Origin: Cephalotus follicularis
Lineage: Eukaryota > Streptophyta > Magnoliopsida > Oxalidales > Cephalotaceae
Direction of reading: 5' to 3'
DNA: 64,000 nt
Assembly (NCBI GenBank): GCA_001972305.1
Contig: BDDD01000177.1
Location: 50,172 to 114,171, forward strand
Of the stretch, positions 29,270 to 41,983 are shown piece by piece. The notes under the pieces are model-generated. The model saw only the letters and a program-made list of their open reading frames with translations. It ran no database searches and had not been told where the DNA came from. How positions within the stretch are numbered: the first letter of the stretch is position 1; each line of letters starts with the position of its first letter. The translations under genes and the position numbers were made by a program.

Positions 29270-32200
29270 TCACTTGACATATTTGGCGAACCAGTCCAAT
29301 GTGTCCTGATGAGCCTCCTCTGCACTTTTTACCTCTGCTGCATCTTCATCTTTGTACCTTACCGTCCACCCATGTGAAACTTTGGGAAATATCTTCACAA
29401 AGCCATCAACCTGTAGACAATTAAAGAAATCTGTGTCTTTTATATCATTCATATATTATTATGCAGCCGGAAAAAAAAAGTTTAATGGATTTATGTCACC
29501 ATGTAGAAAAGAGAATGGACATGAAGAACATCGGTAAAAGCAGCAAGTGATAATTAATGGAAAATAGGGGCATATTGAGTTGAAGGAAAAAGAAAACATG
29601 TAGTCAAATTTAAGTGTTTCGGGTTGTGGCTTGCTGAATTGAGATGGGTGACACAAGTTACAAATCCGATTGTTATATCTGCAAAGAATAGACACGAATC
29701 AAATTGAAATCTTTGTCAGGATATAGTTCTCTTGTCTTTTCCCCTAATATCAATGAAGACATCTACAAAATCATTCAAAGAAGCGAGTTGAACTATCAAA
29801 TAAAATAAAACCCAGTACACAACATGAAAACCGAGATTCTGTACAAAAAGGATTTAAGTAGTAGAGGATAGCATGGGAGATATGTAACAAGAACATGAAA
29901 ACCGAGATTCTGTACCAAACGGATTTAAATGCTAACAATTCCTAGTATTTCATTTGGTGTCTGCAATCCATCATATCAAAATTTGCACAAAGTGTCAGAC
30001 CTTCATACCTCAGACTTAGCATTTAAGACCTCTTCAAACTGCTTGAGCAGTGCCGGTGGAGACATCTGGTCAATCTCAGCTCCAAGTACTGAAATGGGAA
30101 CCTTAACCCCTGAAAGTAAATTCAACATGTAATCATTCATTGACTAATAGGCCCAATTGTGGTTCATAAATGTGCCGCATACTCCTCCCCTGTCCTCTTG
30201 ACTTTATCTTCCCACTCCCTTTTTCACATTCCTACAGAATGAAAGAGCCAAATCTGCCCAAGGGAAGGGAGTCTCAAGTAACTTTTCAAAACTAAAAGAT
30301 TTCTTCCAGCCTAGATTACTCTTAGTGGCTAAGAAACAATGAAGTACAGTGGGTTGAAACATGGTATCTCACATAATTAGTTCAGCAACATAGTGTATAA
30401 CCTCAAAGACAAGGATTTTTAAGAACTCATATGAGGCAGATGATACTAATATGTGCTATTTGAACATTGCTATAAAATTTTGTATCTAATAAGTTACGCA
30501 ATGCATTCGTTTTAAGATTTTAGCTCGAACCCGTGTTGAAGGTGTTTTAACTCACCCTAAGCCACTGAAAATAAAAACAATACTGAAATTTCGAAAATTC
30601 AAGTACTCTTGAACACATACCCTTGATATCATCCACGGTGACCAAAGAAGGATGTATCAGCACAGCAGTTTGGATAAGCTCACTCTTCGCCAATTCAACC
30701 ACAACTTTAGCTGAGCATCATCCAAAAGATTCAATTTCAGCCAGACAAAGGAATAAATGCTGTATTAAAAACTACTAAGAATCGTATATTGAACTTGCAT
30801 GAGTTGACAAATAATAGTGTAAGAAATTGTCTATACACGAAAAATATAATACAAAAGAGAGATAAAACTATGAAAATTGAACAACATAAAGTGATGGACA
30901 TATACAACTCACCACCCCAACAGAAGCCCGCAGCCCCAATTGCACAGACACCTTTTTCTTTCAAAGCTTCAATTACCGGCTTTGCATCCTCAAATCCCTT
31001 ATCCTATTTTAAAAAGAAAAAAGCACCAATGCCTTAAAAACCAATTTTTTGCAAAACTGCCTAGTCAATGGAAAATTACAATATCAGGGCTACCAATTTC
31101 AACTTGGTTTATATTAATGGTTTGAAAAGATGTACCACATCCTGCTGTTATAAACCATAAGAAAACAACGCAACTACCCTACTTGTCATCAAACTTCCCA
31201 GAATGAGAATTTTTCAACTAGCCCGAACAATCAAGTTCAAAACGATAACAAACTAGCAAATCAAGAATCACATAAAGATCTGAACGAACCGGCCCATGTT
31301 CTTTTAACCAAACAAGTATAGGCCTGTCAGGATTGTCAGGTACATAGGGATCACCGTAGAAGAAGTCAGGAACCACCACATAGTAACCAGCAGCTCCAAC
31401 CTTGTCTGCGAGCTTCCTTTACAGTGGAAAGCAGCTGAGATGAGATTCCAGAAAGTCGTGCAGGGGTACAAATAATTGCAAATTAAAGAAAGTAGATTAA
31501 ACTGATGGGTACACTACTATATACTCATAAAGAGAGTACAATAGTGTTAAAAATGCAAAACTCAAGGCAGTAAATGGATCCTGAAATTTCATTTGCTTTG
31601 TGTAATGTTTAAATCAATGACTTGCCTCCAACATAAGACAGACCATGACTTCCCTTCCACAACGCAAGGGAAAGAGTGCCAGGAAGGATGAGGTTAAATT
31701 CCTTGACCAGGTTACTGAACGGGAGTTTCTCACTCTCTTCAATGTGGAAGCACAATACCACATTTAAATTGACAGCACAGACACTAGAAACTAAGAATTA
31801 CTTCTAAATGCGCTTATTGCCAGAGGCACTACTCACTACTGTTCATGTAACTAAACGGCATATTGCACACCTTCCCACAATGTACTACAGCTGACAGCAT
31901 ATTAACTAATATTAGCAGAAAGCCATAAGAACTTCTCGGGGGTAAGTTCATACAACACTCCCTCGCGTAACTTGCTGCAGCTAACCTTCGGAATGTTTTA
32001 GGCAGATAAACATATAACCTCGAAGAGTTTTGGACAAGCAACACAAGCATTCTTATCCATGTACGTAATATTAAGGAGCCAACATCTTCTTCAGGCAAGT
32101 GATAACTTTATATTTTTTGCCTTGAGATGCATTCTCAGTCATGAAAGGGAATTGTGAATAATTTACATCATTTGAGGTCAATCAATGAATCTCTGTGAAA

Positions 32201-33327
32201 TTTAAGCATAGATTAGTATACCAATCCCAAATTATGGTTTTAATTAATTACTCAAATATCGGTGGAAATTGAACTCCTTTAGTTTCTGCTTCGTGAAAAT
32301 AACGACATTATACAAGATTTTATGCAGTCATTAGAACAAATTATCTCTATCTTGTAATTGTAAAACATTCCCTTGAAACAGAAGATATAAATATGGATTA
32401 CGTCCTGCGAGGCTGTAATCTAGAAAATCATGACTAGCCTTTCCAGGCGACATTATGTTGCTGAGATGTTCGAAACAAAAAATATATATAAACATAAAAA
32501 AGTACACGGTCTCAGTACCAAGAATGAAGAGTTGTGTGTGCACTTGTGTGTGCAAATTATGCCCCCATCATTTTTTTCGTTCATTTAGTTTAGACCAGTG
32601 TAACTAATGTCATGAACTTTCTAATCATCTTAATAATGAAGGTGGATTCTATCAGTACCAAGAATGAAGAGTTGATGTCAATGTTACCTAAACCAAAATC
32701 ACCCACAGAAAAGGTGAGAACATATTATATTGCACTCTCTAGTGGCTGTAGAATACAGGAGTATGGAAATCATCAATTATACATACCTCAATTTTGGAGC
32801 TTCAAATCCTGCAGAGCAAAACCAAGTGAGGGATGTGAAATTAGAAGACAATCGTGATGATGATGACGACAATGATCTCAACCCAAAAATCAAGCTGGTG
32901 GATAGTTAAATATCTCTTTGAACACCATAAAACTAGACAGATCATTTTAAAAAAATTAATTTTGCTCTTTGATTTATCATAAAGTTGATAACTTTTTTAA
33001 AAACCCATAACTAAAGATAAAGCAATCAATTACCCAGTGAAGAAAATAAAAATAAAAAACGCATATAGAAAAAACTAAATAAGCAAACCCCAAATGACCT
33101 TTTGAAGTAAAAACACACACAAAAAAAAAAGTACAGCTAAAAACAGTAATGAAAATAAATGTAGGAGTTGGGTAGCTACCAAAAACATCGGAGACAAGAA
33201 GGATAGCGAGCTTGGAGTGAGGAGAGCCAGTGATATAGGTGTCAAAGCCGCCAACTTTCTCAACGTGGCCTCCTCCATAGCTTGGGTTCAGTGTTGGTGC
33301 GTTAGAGCAGCACTGAGGACCTGACAT
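29270..33327 (-). CDS. Dienelactone-hydrolase-like protein, copy A
   Basis: Seven coding exons on the minus strand: 33180-33327, 32787-32808, 31290-31416, 30913-31003, 30621-30710, 30009-30109 and 29270-29410. All are GT-AG with consistent phases; 239 residues. Domain: dienelactone hydrolase (alpha/beta hydrolase fold) over nearly the whole length. The triad is visible: Cys127 in GFCWG, Asp173 in GAEID, His206 in SHGW. The C-terminal half carries AEEAHQDTLDWF. Exon 2 is a 22-nt microexon coding GFEAPKL. No signal peptide, so probably cytosolic. Plant members are often labelled endo-1,3;1,4-beta-glucanase in databases, but the fold and motifs are those of DLH; the natural substrate is unknown. 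A TATATA box lies about 100 bp upstream (near 33424). First of three tandem copies. Confidence 0.92.
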
Positions 33328-34545
33328 TCTCTTCTTTGCACCAGTTTTAGCACAAAAAACACAGAGACAATGTAATCTTAATACTATAATGCCAAATGAG
33401 TATAAACAGTTTGTCGTGGTCGATATATACCAGACTTATAAATCAGATTTTATAAATTTAATAATTTAAATTTGATATTTTATTTACGTGAATATAATAT
33501 GACCACCTAAAAATTGCATAATCACTTACGTCATCACTTTAGAAGTAGCATTCTGGACCTCATAAAATTGCATAATCACTGAAGTGAAGGTAGAAACTTT
33601 AAGTTAAAATAAATAGGTTGCATGGTCTAAATTCCACCATTTGTTTAAGCTATTGAGAAAGTAGGTAAGGAAAGGGATTGGGTTTATATCCGAGTCATGT
33701 TTGAGTAAGATTTTTGTAGTATTTAATGAATTGATTGAAAAATAACTCGAATTCAAATCTAATTAATAGGATTGGCCTCAATATAATCCGATTTATTTAA
33801 ATTAACGGAGAGTGTTAACGACACTCTCCTTAATCATTTTTTTATGAATAATCTCTATAATAGAATATGATCTAATATGTCAATTTTCAACTCAATCAGA
33901 TATTATGCTATTAAATAAGAATTTATTTAAAGAGAGTGTGCCACTAAAAAAAATGTCTTTAACAATCTTCTAAACTAATATCGAATCGTATTTAAATCCT
34001 ATTTGAACGGCATAATCCAAATTATAGATAAGAGTAATGTCAAAACTGTGAACCATGCTACGTTAGAGGCATTGTACATTGGCATCAACTGATTAAAATT
34101 CCCAAAAATCAAAAAAGTTGGAATTTTGTCATTAAAATTCCCATAAATCATGAACTATGAGATGGTCATGAATTTTGTTATTGCATCAACTTGAACTTGA
34201 TACTATAAACGTACACTAACGGTAACAAAACTTGTTAAATCACACTTTCTGAATTGAGGGCAGTTCTTGGAAATGATTAACTGGCATTCAAATCTCATGA
34301 TTGATCAAAATATATTGCTTTGAAATACTGAAACTGTCTTGTGAAACAGAACTAACTTAGATCATGGTGTTTTAATACAAACGATTAGATTCCTCGCAAA
34401 CAAACCTATATCACCACATGCATGGATGCAATTTTCTTATATCTTTGCATACAATGCACAATCACATCAATCTGGTTCCATTGCATTACAAATAAGTACT
34501 TTCCTTTATTGAGATTCTTTGTTTATCTAAGCAGAACCAATTTTT
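33328..34545. other. Spacer between DLH copies A and B
   Basis: Holds the promoter of copy A and the 3' UTR of copy B. A 17-bp word AAAATTGCATAATCACT is repeated at about 33510 and 33563, and a short hairpin GAGAGTGT/ACACTCTC occurs at about 33807-33829. No gene is seen. Confidence 0.45.
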
Positions 34546-36724
34546 TCACTTGGTGACATGCTTGATAAACCAATTCAGCATGTCCTTATGGGCCTCCTCA
34601 GCTTTCTTGACAGCAACTTTATCATCAGTTTGGTACTTCAATGTCCACCCATGAGCTGTTCCAGGGTATATTTTCACAAAGCTATCGAACTGCAACATAT
34701 AAATGAACAACAGTTAGATACCAATCATGGGTTTTGATATGCAAAACAGAATATAAAAGATAAACCGTCTCCTTTATGAAGAGAATCTTGAAAGTATCTG
34801 TTGCAAGTTTCATCAGATTGCTTGAAAACTTCTATGAAACTAGTAATTTTTACAACAGCATGAATACACACACACTTCTTCAAATTTATAATCTTGGAGT
34901 TATAAATTCAAACAACAAAATTTTGAACCATGTCACTAGCTACATGATAATAACAAGCACCAGGCAAAGGCATCATTAACAAAATCTAGAAAATATTTAA
35001 AGTATACAATCAATGTGTGAAGTTCTTATTCAAAGACCTCTCACCTTATTACGTTTTTTTGATAAAATCTCCTCATATTTTATAAGTTGTTGTGGCGTCA
35101 AACCACCGTCCTTCTCAGCTGCCAAAATAGCTGTTGGAATGTTGACATCTGAAACATATCTGTCCATCAGCCACATATATAGATATGAACTGATGAGCTT
35201 CAAAAGTTTGGAACTAACCTTGGATGTCATCAGTTACGAGCCAACTTGGATGCAACAGAACTGTAGCTTTAATGTCATTACCGCTTGCTAGTTTCACTGC
35301 TACCTTCCCTGACATAGACGCAAGCAACCAAAGATTAGTAGCTGAATTGATCAGTCTAGGCCTCCTAATAATAATATTGCATGCAACATTGTAGACTCTT
35401 GCTTTATTAATTAAAAAGAACGGGAAACTACTCACCTCCCCAGCAAAAACCTGCTACTCCTATGGAAGACACACCTTTGGCTTTTAGAGCAGCTATTACT
35501 TTCTTGGCATCTTCAGCTCCTTTGTCCTACAAGGGAAATTAATCAAATTAACAAAGGGGCTATATGCATCTGTCACTCTTTCTCTTGCAGAAGTTATGCG
35601 TGGCTATGTATTGGTATTCCCTAGAGTATGCTTTGCTATATGTTAATGTTACACACCATAATGGCACTTCTACACGTTTTCAATACTTCAATGTAACATG
35701 AATCTCAAGCAATTCCATAAATGGCACTTCAAATTACTTCAACCACCCTTTAGGCATGTATATAGTCTTCATTTTTATTTTTTTAATCCTTCATTGAAAT
35801 GAGGTCTTTCTTATTTATTTCAATGAGCTTGGTGACCTCTCTCAAATAAAAATGGCCAAATGTTCCTCAGTTACAATGTAATTGAAACTGAATCCTTTTA
35901 TTTCCACAAGACTTTATAATAACACATGCCTACATGTTTCGTTATATTATCAAAAAATGGCAAACTAGTAATCTATATATTTGGGTTGTTACACATTTTT
36001 ATCAACATTGTGTCCTGCAATGGTATTTGTATCAATATTGAAACAAGAACTTTACCGTGTTATGAAGTTTTTTCCAGGCTTCAAAATCAAAATTGGGTTT
36101 GGTAATATTAATAACAGGATCACCATAGAAGAAATCAGGAACCACAGCCAAGTATCCAGCAGCTGCAACTTTGTCTGCAACTGTCCTGTATAGAAAGGTC
36201 ATGAAAAGCATATTATATATCATGGGGAAAAAAAAAAAGCAGGATCCATTGCCACTTAATGACAAACTAAAAATTTTATCAACCCATCTTGTACTATTCA
36301 ATAAATCATCATCCAAGATTGTATGGTATAAAATTAGTTAGGCAACTGACAATGGATTCTATTCAAAAANNNNNNNNNNNNNNNNNNNNNNNNNGATTAC
36401 ATATATGAATAGTGATATATATATATATTAGATTCTTAAAAAAGGACCCATACCTCAAATTGGGTTTTTTATACCCTGCAAAAATTATATTTCAAGAAAT
36501 CAAATCAGTAAAAAGCAACCTCCAATAAAACACCAATAAAAAAAGAGGCTTGTTAAGAAAAAAAATAAAAAATAAAAAAAGAGATGCATTTGATTGTTAC
36601 CATAAACATCAGAGATTAAAATGATGGTGGCAAGCCCAACAAGAGAAGGACCAGCTACATAAGCCTTGAGGCCACCAATATTAGACACAGACCCAACACC
36701 CGATGTTGCATTAAGGCTAGTCAT
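34546..36724 (-). CDS. Dienelactone-hydrolase-like protein, copy B
   Basis: Seven coding exons on the minus strand: 36601-36724, 36454-36475, 36056-36185, 35436-35526, 35219-35308, 35045-35148 and 34546-34689. Phases all agree; 234 residues. The triad residues are kept: Cys120 in GFCWG, Asp166 in AAEKD and His200 in AHGW. The N-terminal segment (MTSLNATSGVGSVSNIGG) lacks the Cys-rich/NPxYG start seen in copies A and C, and wording around the triad (AAEKD instead of GAEID, IYPGTAHGW instead of SHGW) differs, so this is the most diverged copy. The 22-nt microexon is present. The assembly gap is in intron 2 and does not touch coding sequence. The large inverted repeat begins about 450 bp upstream of this start codon. 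Confidence 0.9.
36370..36394. other. Assembly gap (25 N)
   Basis: Twenty-five N bases inside intron 2 of DLH copy B, next to an A-run and an AT-repeat, probably a difficult simple-sequence stretch. The true length is unknown. Confidence 0.99.
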
Positions 36725-37179
36725 GGTATCTCTCTTACTTACAAGTTAGGTGCATTTAGTTACAGCTCCAGTGATGTACAGGAGGCAGCTAAATAAATAG
36801 GAGTGACTTGTTGGTGATAGGCGTTGAATAAGTCAATCGTAAATCATGGCGGCTAGTAATAAGGACAATTCCATAAATAGAGTGGCTTTGTAATAATGTT
36901 GAATAAGTCAACCGTATCAAACGCTTTGTTCTGTTTTTGTCCTAAAGTCATACAAAAGCTGTCCATAAATTTAAGAAATCTCATAAATTTAGTGATTGTA
37001 TAGTCATATAAGAATTCTTGATATTCTGTTGACGGTTTGTACTTTGATTAAGCCTGGATTTAGGTTGTCCATATTTGTACAAAGAAGACTATACATATAT
37101 AGAATAACTTTCTTTCTCTCCTAACTAACAATAGATTCTCATTTGTTTCTTCACTCTGTTTTGTTTTACACAATATCTG
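36725..37179. promoter_or_regulatory. DLH copy B upstream region
   Basis: Contains a TATTTATT word on the minus strand at about 36791-36803, suitable as a TATA element, and an imperfect direct repeat GTTGAATAAGTCAA at about 36823 and 36897. It ends at the 9-bp target duplication of the inverted-repeat element (37171-37179). Confidence 0.4.
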
Positions 37180-38816
37180 TAGTTTATTCCCCTTATACCA
37201 CTTTTATAAAAACTTATTCCCACAATACCATTAAAACCAAACTTATTCTCAATCTACCATCCCAAACCTCCAATACACTATCCAAACCTATATCCAAGCC
37301 AACTTTAAAGATACTGATGACATAATGGGTCCTACTAGTTTTAATATTTGTTTTCTTCTTATATTTATTTACCGAAACTTCAGAATGGTTCGGCTCAAGA
37401 ACTAAAAATATTCCAAATGATTTTATGAACAAAATGAGTCCAATATTCAATATTTTTTGAGCCTTACATTTTGAATTCTCTTGCTTAAACGTATGCAATC
37501 TTTAACTGACATTTGACCCAAAACCACTTAACTTGAAAAACTGTATTTTAGCTCATTTTTCTTTCAACTCCATAATTATAAAGCTAATACTTGTAAATAC
37601 AATAAATCATACCCAAGTAGCTCTGTTCAAGTGTAAAAATGCACGATTTATATACGTAAAATTCACACATAAATGTGTTCATCAATGACGTTAGGCTGAT
37701 AATATACACTATAGCGAGTCTGGACCTAATAATGCACCTAAATGACATGCACAATATTCAATTAGTAATATACACGATAATTAGGCCGGACCTAACAGTG
37801 CTCATAAATCTTGTAATTAGTGAAGTATATTAATTTTTAATATTGTGATTACATTTTTATTATATATATCATGATCATTCGTAGTATATATATATATTAA
37901 TTAATTTTATATATTAAATTTATATAATTATTGATTTGTGTTTGTTAATATTTTTTAATTAAAATCGCTAATTAATGGGTTTTCTATATTTTTTAAATTT
38001 GGTTAAATTTATATTTTAAATTATTTCATTAATTTATATTATTGATCTATGGTTCAATATTATTTTCGCGTGATTGAATTTATTCAAAGCATCATCAAAT
38101 ATATATATATACTACGAATGATCATGATATATATAATAAAAATGTTATCACAATATTAAAAATTAATATACTTTACTAATTACAAGATTTATGAGCACTG
38201 CTAGGTCCGGCCTAATTATCGTGTATATTTCTAATCGAATATTGTGCATGTCATTTAGGTGCATTATTAGGTCCAGCCTCGCTATAGTGTATATTATCAG
38301 CCTAACGTCATTGATGAACACATTTATGTGTGAATTTTAGGTATATAAATCGTGCATTTTTACACTTGAACAGAGCTACTTGGGTATGATTTATTGTATT
38401 TACAAGTATTAGCTTTATAATTATGGAGGAGAAAGAAAAATGAGCTAAAATGCAGTTTTTCAAGTTAAGTGGTTTGGGGTCAAATGTCAGTTAAAGAGTG
38501 CATACGTTTAAGCAAGAGAATTCAAAATGTAAGGCTCAAAAAATATTGAATATTGGACTCATTTTGTTCATAAAATTATTTGAAATATTTTTAGTTCTTG
38601 AGCCGAACCATTCTGAAGCTCCGATAAATAAATATAAGAAGAAAACAAATATTAAAACTAGTGGGACCTATGATGACATCAGCATCTTTAAGGTTGGCTT
38701 GGATATAGGTTTGGATAGTGTATTGGAGGTTTGGGATGGTAGATTGGGAATAAGTTTGGTTTTAATGGTATTGTGGGAATAAGTTTTTATAAAAGTGGTA
38801 TAAGGGGAATAAACTC
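37180..38816. mobile_element. 1,637-bp foldback element (719-bp arms), probable Mutator-like
   Basis: Left arm 37180-37898 and right arm 38098-38816 are reverse complements with exact positional symmetry (paired positions sum to 75996) and only scattered substitutions. The loop (37899-38097) is 199 bp of AT-rich sequence. The flanks CAATATCTG (37171-37179) and CAATATCGG (38817-38825) match in 8 of 9 bases, so the insertion probably made a 9-bp duplication as Mutator-like elements do. The two 94-residue open frames in the arms are mirror images of each other and are not genes. No transposase is encoded. The absence of indels between arms suggests recent duplication or gene conversion. Confidence 0.85.
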
Positions 38817-38929
38817 CAATATCGGTTACTACCTCAATTATTCGCGGGGAAGTTAGTGCGGAGAGAGAGCATCCACTTGATTCGTGAAAGGGCGTCATTT
38901 CAAAATTCTTGAAAATATATATTATTATA

Positions 38930-39389
38930 TGATATGAGAAAAACCCCTTTTAAACCTGATGACACGTGTCAGGGGAGGAGGACTGTCCTCCTAGGAATGA
39001 TAGCATGACCTATGTGTCTTGTCATCAATTAAGGGAAAGGTCTCCCAAACAGTCTGACACGCCACACAGGCCAGGAAGCCAGTCTCGCACGCCTGCGCAG
39101 CATCAATCACAGACGTTCCTATAAATACCAGTTCAACAGTCAATATAAAGGTCAGTCATTTTCTTCTAGTACAAAAAGAACCTCAATACTCTCTGTACAA
39201 CTGCTAACTTGAGTGTCGGAGTGTCCCCGGGACAACAACCTCCTGGACCTTCTACTTTTCTCTCTTGCTTGTGCAGGGATCAACAACCATCACTCGACAC
39301 CCTTTCTCGGACAGATTCTCGCGTTTCCTCTAAACAAATCAAGCCTTTACACGTGGGGTACTGTTGACGGAAGGATTTCTGCATCAACA
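38930..39389 (+). repeat. 5' LTR of the gypsy element
   Basis: The start was placed by similarity to solo LTR 1: both have TGAT(G/A)TG then GA-rich sequence and an ACACGTGTC block about 33 bp inside. The end ATCAACA lies one base before the primer-binding site. It includes the GTGTCCCCGGGACAACAACC block shared with solo LTR 1. The element's 3' LTR is missing, so LTR age cannot be computed here. Confidence 0.75.
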
Positions 39390-39434
39390 GTTGGCGCCGT
39401 CTGTGGGAAACGCAGCAAAAAGTCATCTAGAATC

Positions 39435-41824
39435 ATGCCTCCGAGGAAGAACGCTAACAACTACTCCACAGCAGGTGGAAGCCAGTGCACGGCGGGGAAC
39501 GACCCAGCCCAAATCAGTCAAGTTGCCATGGATATCGAACAGGTTCCGGTTACGGGGGAGCAGCTCAATCGTCTGCTCCAAGGGGTGGAGCGCAATACCG
39601 ATTTGTTGGTCACTACGTTGGCCAACCAACAGCAGCCAGCCGGGCCTGTCCAGCAAGTGGTCCGAGGAGTTTCAGGTCCCAACAGACAAGAGGTGGAAAC
39701 TCGGCACCCACAAGGTGCCAGGCGAAACCCGCTGAGGGGAGACGAACTTCCCCTTAGGCGGTCAGAGGACCATGTTCCCCTGGGGAGGAGACCTGAGATC
39801 AACGCATCTCAGCGGGCAGAGTTCTCGACCGCCCGGGATCAACCTAACGATCCCAGGAGAGCGCGTCCTGAGCGCCAGTCAATGGAGGTAGACCCCCAAG
39901 GGGAGGCCAAAGGTGTAGAGCAGGCGCCAGCGCACACTAACGCTTCGCGCAGGGTAGGAGCGGAGCAGGGGAGCAGACACGACCACACAGCCGCTGTGGC
40001 TGGGGGGTCGCGTGTCTCTAGCAGGGTTAGGAATATCGAAGACGTGGAGCAAGCGATGAACAGAAGGCTTGAGGAGGTGGAGAAAAGGCTCCAAGGAGCC
40101 AAGAAGCCGAAGGGATACCTGGCGGAGGTGCGCAGCCTCAGTGCCCATCCGTTCACGACAGAGATCATGGCGGAGCGCATCCCCAGTGGGTTCCGGCTGA
40201 CAAGTATGACGGGTCAAAGGACCCCCTCCAGCATGTCCGCACCTACATCCAGACTATGTTGGTACACCAGGCTTCAGACGCCACGCTCTGACGAGGGTTC
40301 CCATCCACACTGACTGGAACCGCCCAGTCATGGTTCTCGACCCTGGCCCAGAAGTTAGTTGAGGACTTTGATCAATTCACGGAGCTGTTCGTCACCAAAT
40401 TCCTCAATAGCACCACGCAGAGGAGGAATGTCACCCATCTGATCAATGTGGTGCAAGGAAGGGACGAGTCTTTGAGGGACTACCTGACCAGGTTCAACAA
40501 GGAGTCTCTCACGGGGAAGGACCTGGAACCATCTTTCGCCATGGCGGCATTAAGCAACGGCCTGAGGAACAACTCCTCTTTCACCTTCTCCCTTCTGAAG
40601 AGACCCGCCTTGGACATGGCAGACCTGCTGAGGAGGGCAGAGAGATACGTCAACGCGGAAGAAGAGATGGCGGCCAGAAAACAAAAAACCCCCTGGCCGG
40701 GCCATCAGGAGGAGAGGGAAGACCATTCACGAAATGCTCCTGGAAAGAAAGAGAAGAGGAGAGAGAGAACGGACCTGACCAAGGACGACCTTAGACACAA
40801 GCTCTCTAGAATGGAGGGCCCTACTCAGGGAGGGGCGCCGATCCTATCCTACAACCACTTCGCCCCCCTCCTAGACACCCGTACCAGGATACTGGCCGTG
40901 GAGCAGGATAAGGTCCCCATCCAGTGGCCCGAGAAGTTGAGGTCCCCAACAGAGAGATGGGACGTGAAGAAATACTGCCGGTACCATTGTGACCATGGAC
41001 ACGATACCGAGGAATGCAGGCAACTGAAGAATCAGATTGAGGATCTGATCCGAAGAGGGTATTTACGCAAGTATGTCGATAGAGACAGAGACTCTCCCCG
41101 GGGAAGGAGGGAGCAAAGGAGAGAAGAGGCTCCCCGGCAGGAGGAAGAGCTGCAGCAAAAACCCAGGGGTGTTATCCACACAATCTCTGGGGGGGTCGCT
41201 TCTGGCGGTGACCACAAGAATGGCAGGAAAGCCTACGGGAGGCAGTCCTTGGCAGTGCAGCAGGTCCATCATAGCAAGAGGCTGAGGACTGGGGGAGACG
41301 AGGAGGTCATATCCTTCTTGGAGGTGGACTATGAGGGAGTACGTCTCCCTCACGACGATCCAGTGGTGGTGACTCTAATGGTGGAGCTCTTCACCATGAA
41401 GAGGATCTTGACTGACAGCGGCAGCTCGGCCGATATTCTGTACAAACATGCCTTTGATCAACTCAGGATACCGGTCGACCAGTTGAAGCCCGTGAAGACC
41501 CCACTAGTCGGCTTTGCTGGGGAGATAGTCCATCCTCTGGGATTCATCGACCTTTCGGTGGTTGCAGGCACAGCTCCATGCCAAACCCAGGTGCAGATGA
41601 CTTTCTTGGTGGTTGACACGCCAAGCCCATACAACGCGATAATCGGGCGACCGAGGCTGAACCTGATGGAAGCAATAGTGTCCACGAGGCACTTACTCAT
41701 GAAGTTTCCTACGAGGTTTGGTGTGGGAGAAGCCATAGGAGACCAGCAGACGGCCAGGCAGTGCTACAAGACGTCAGTCACTGACCGGGGAAAGGACAAA
41801 GTGCTTATGGTAGAGAACGTATAG
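39435..41824 (+). pseudogene. gypsy gag-protease region, frameshifted
   Basis: The gag frame starts at ATG 39435 (MPPRKNANNYS) and is Arg/Glu-rich. A one-base deletion at about 40200 ends the first frame at 40313, and an in-frame TGA follows near 40290 in the restored frame. From 40448 the frame is open to 41824, carrying the retrotransposon gag core, a CCHC-like zinc knuckle (C-x3-C-x3-H-x4-C at about 40976-41018), a charged linker and an aspartic protease with the active-site DSGSS (about 41413-41427). Gag would pack the RNA and the protease would process the polyprotein. The breaks make this copy non-functional. Confidence 0.85.
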
Positions 41825-41983
41825 CTCCGTGGGGACATGGAACCCGAGCGGCCACAGCCTGCTGAAGATGTGCTCCAGGTGCCCCTGGAAGCAGGCAACT
41901 CCGAGTGAGTCTTCCAAGTCGGCTCACAGCTCGGAGAGGCGGAGAAGGGGGGATTAATAACATTCCTCCGGGATAACAGAGAT

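Noticed and set aside
37214-38782. Two 94-residue open frames (37214-37498 minus, 38498-38782 plus) with nearly the same protein.
   Set aside because: They are the two mirror-image arms of the inverted repeat, have no domain and start from a non-gene context; not genes.
39213-39434. Open frame upstream of the gag ATG as coding sequence.
   Set aside because: It covers the LTR end and primer-binding site, so the first usable gag start is 39435.
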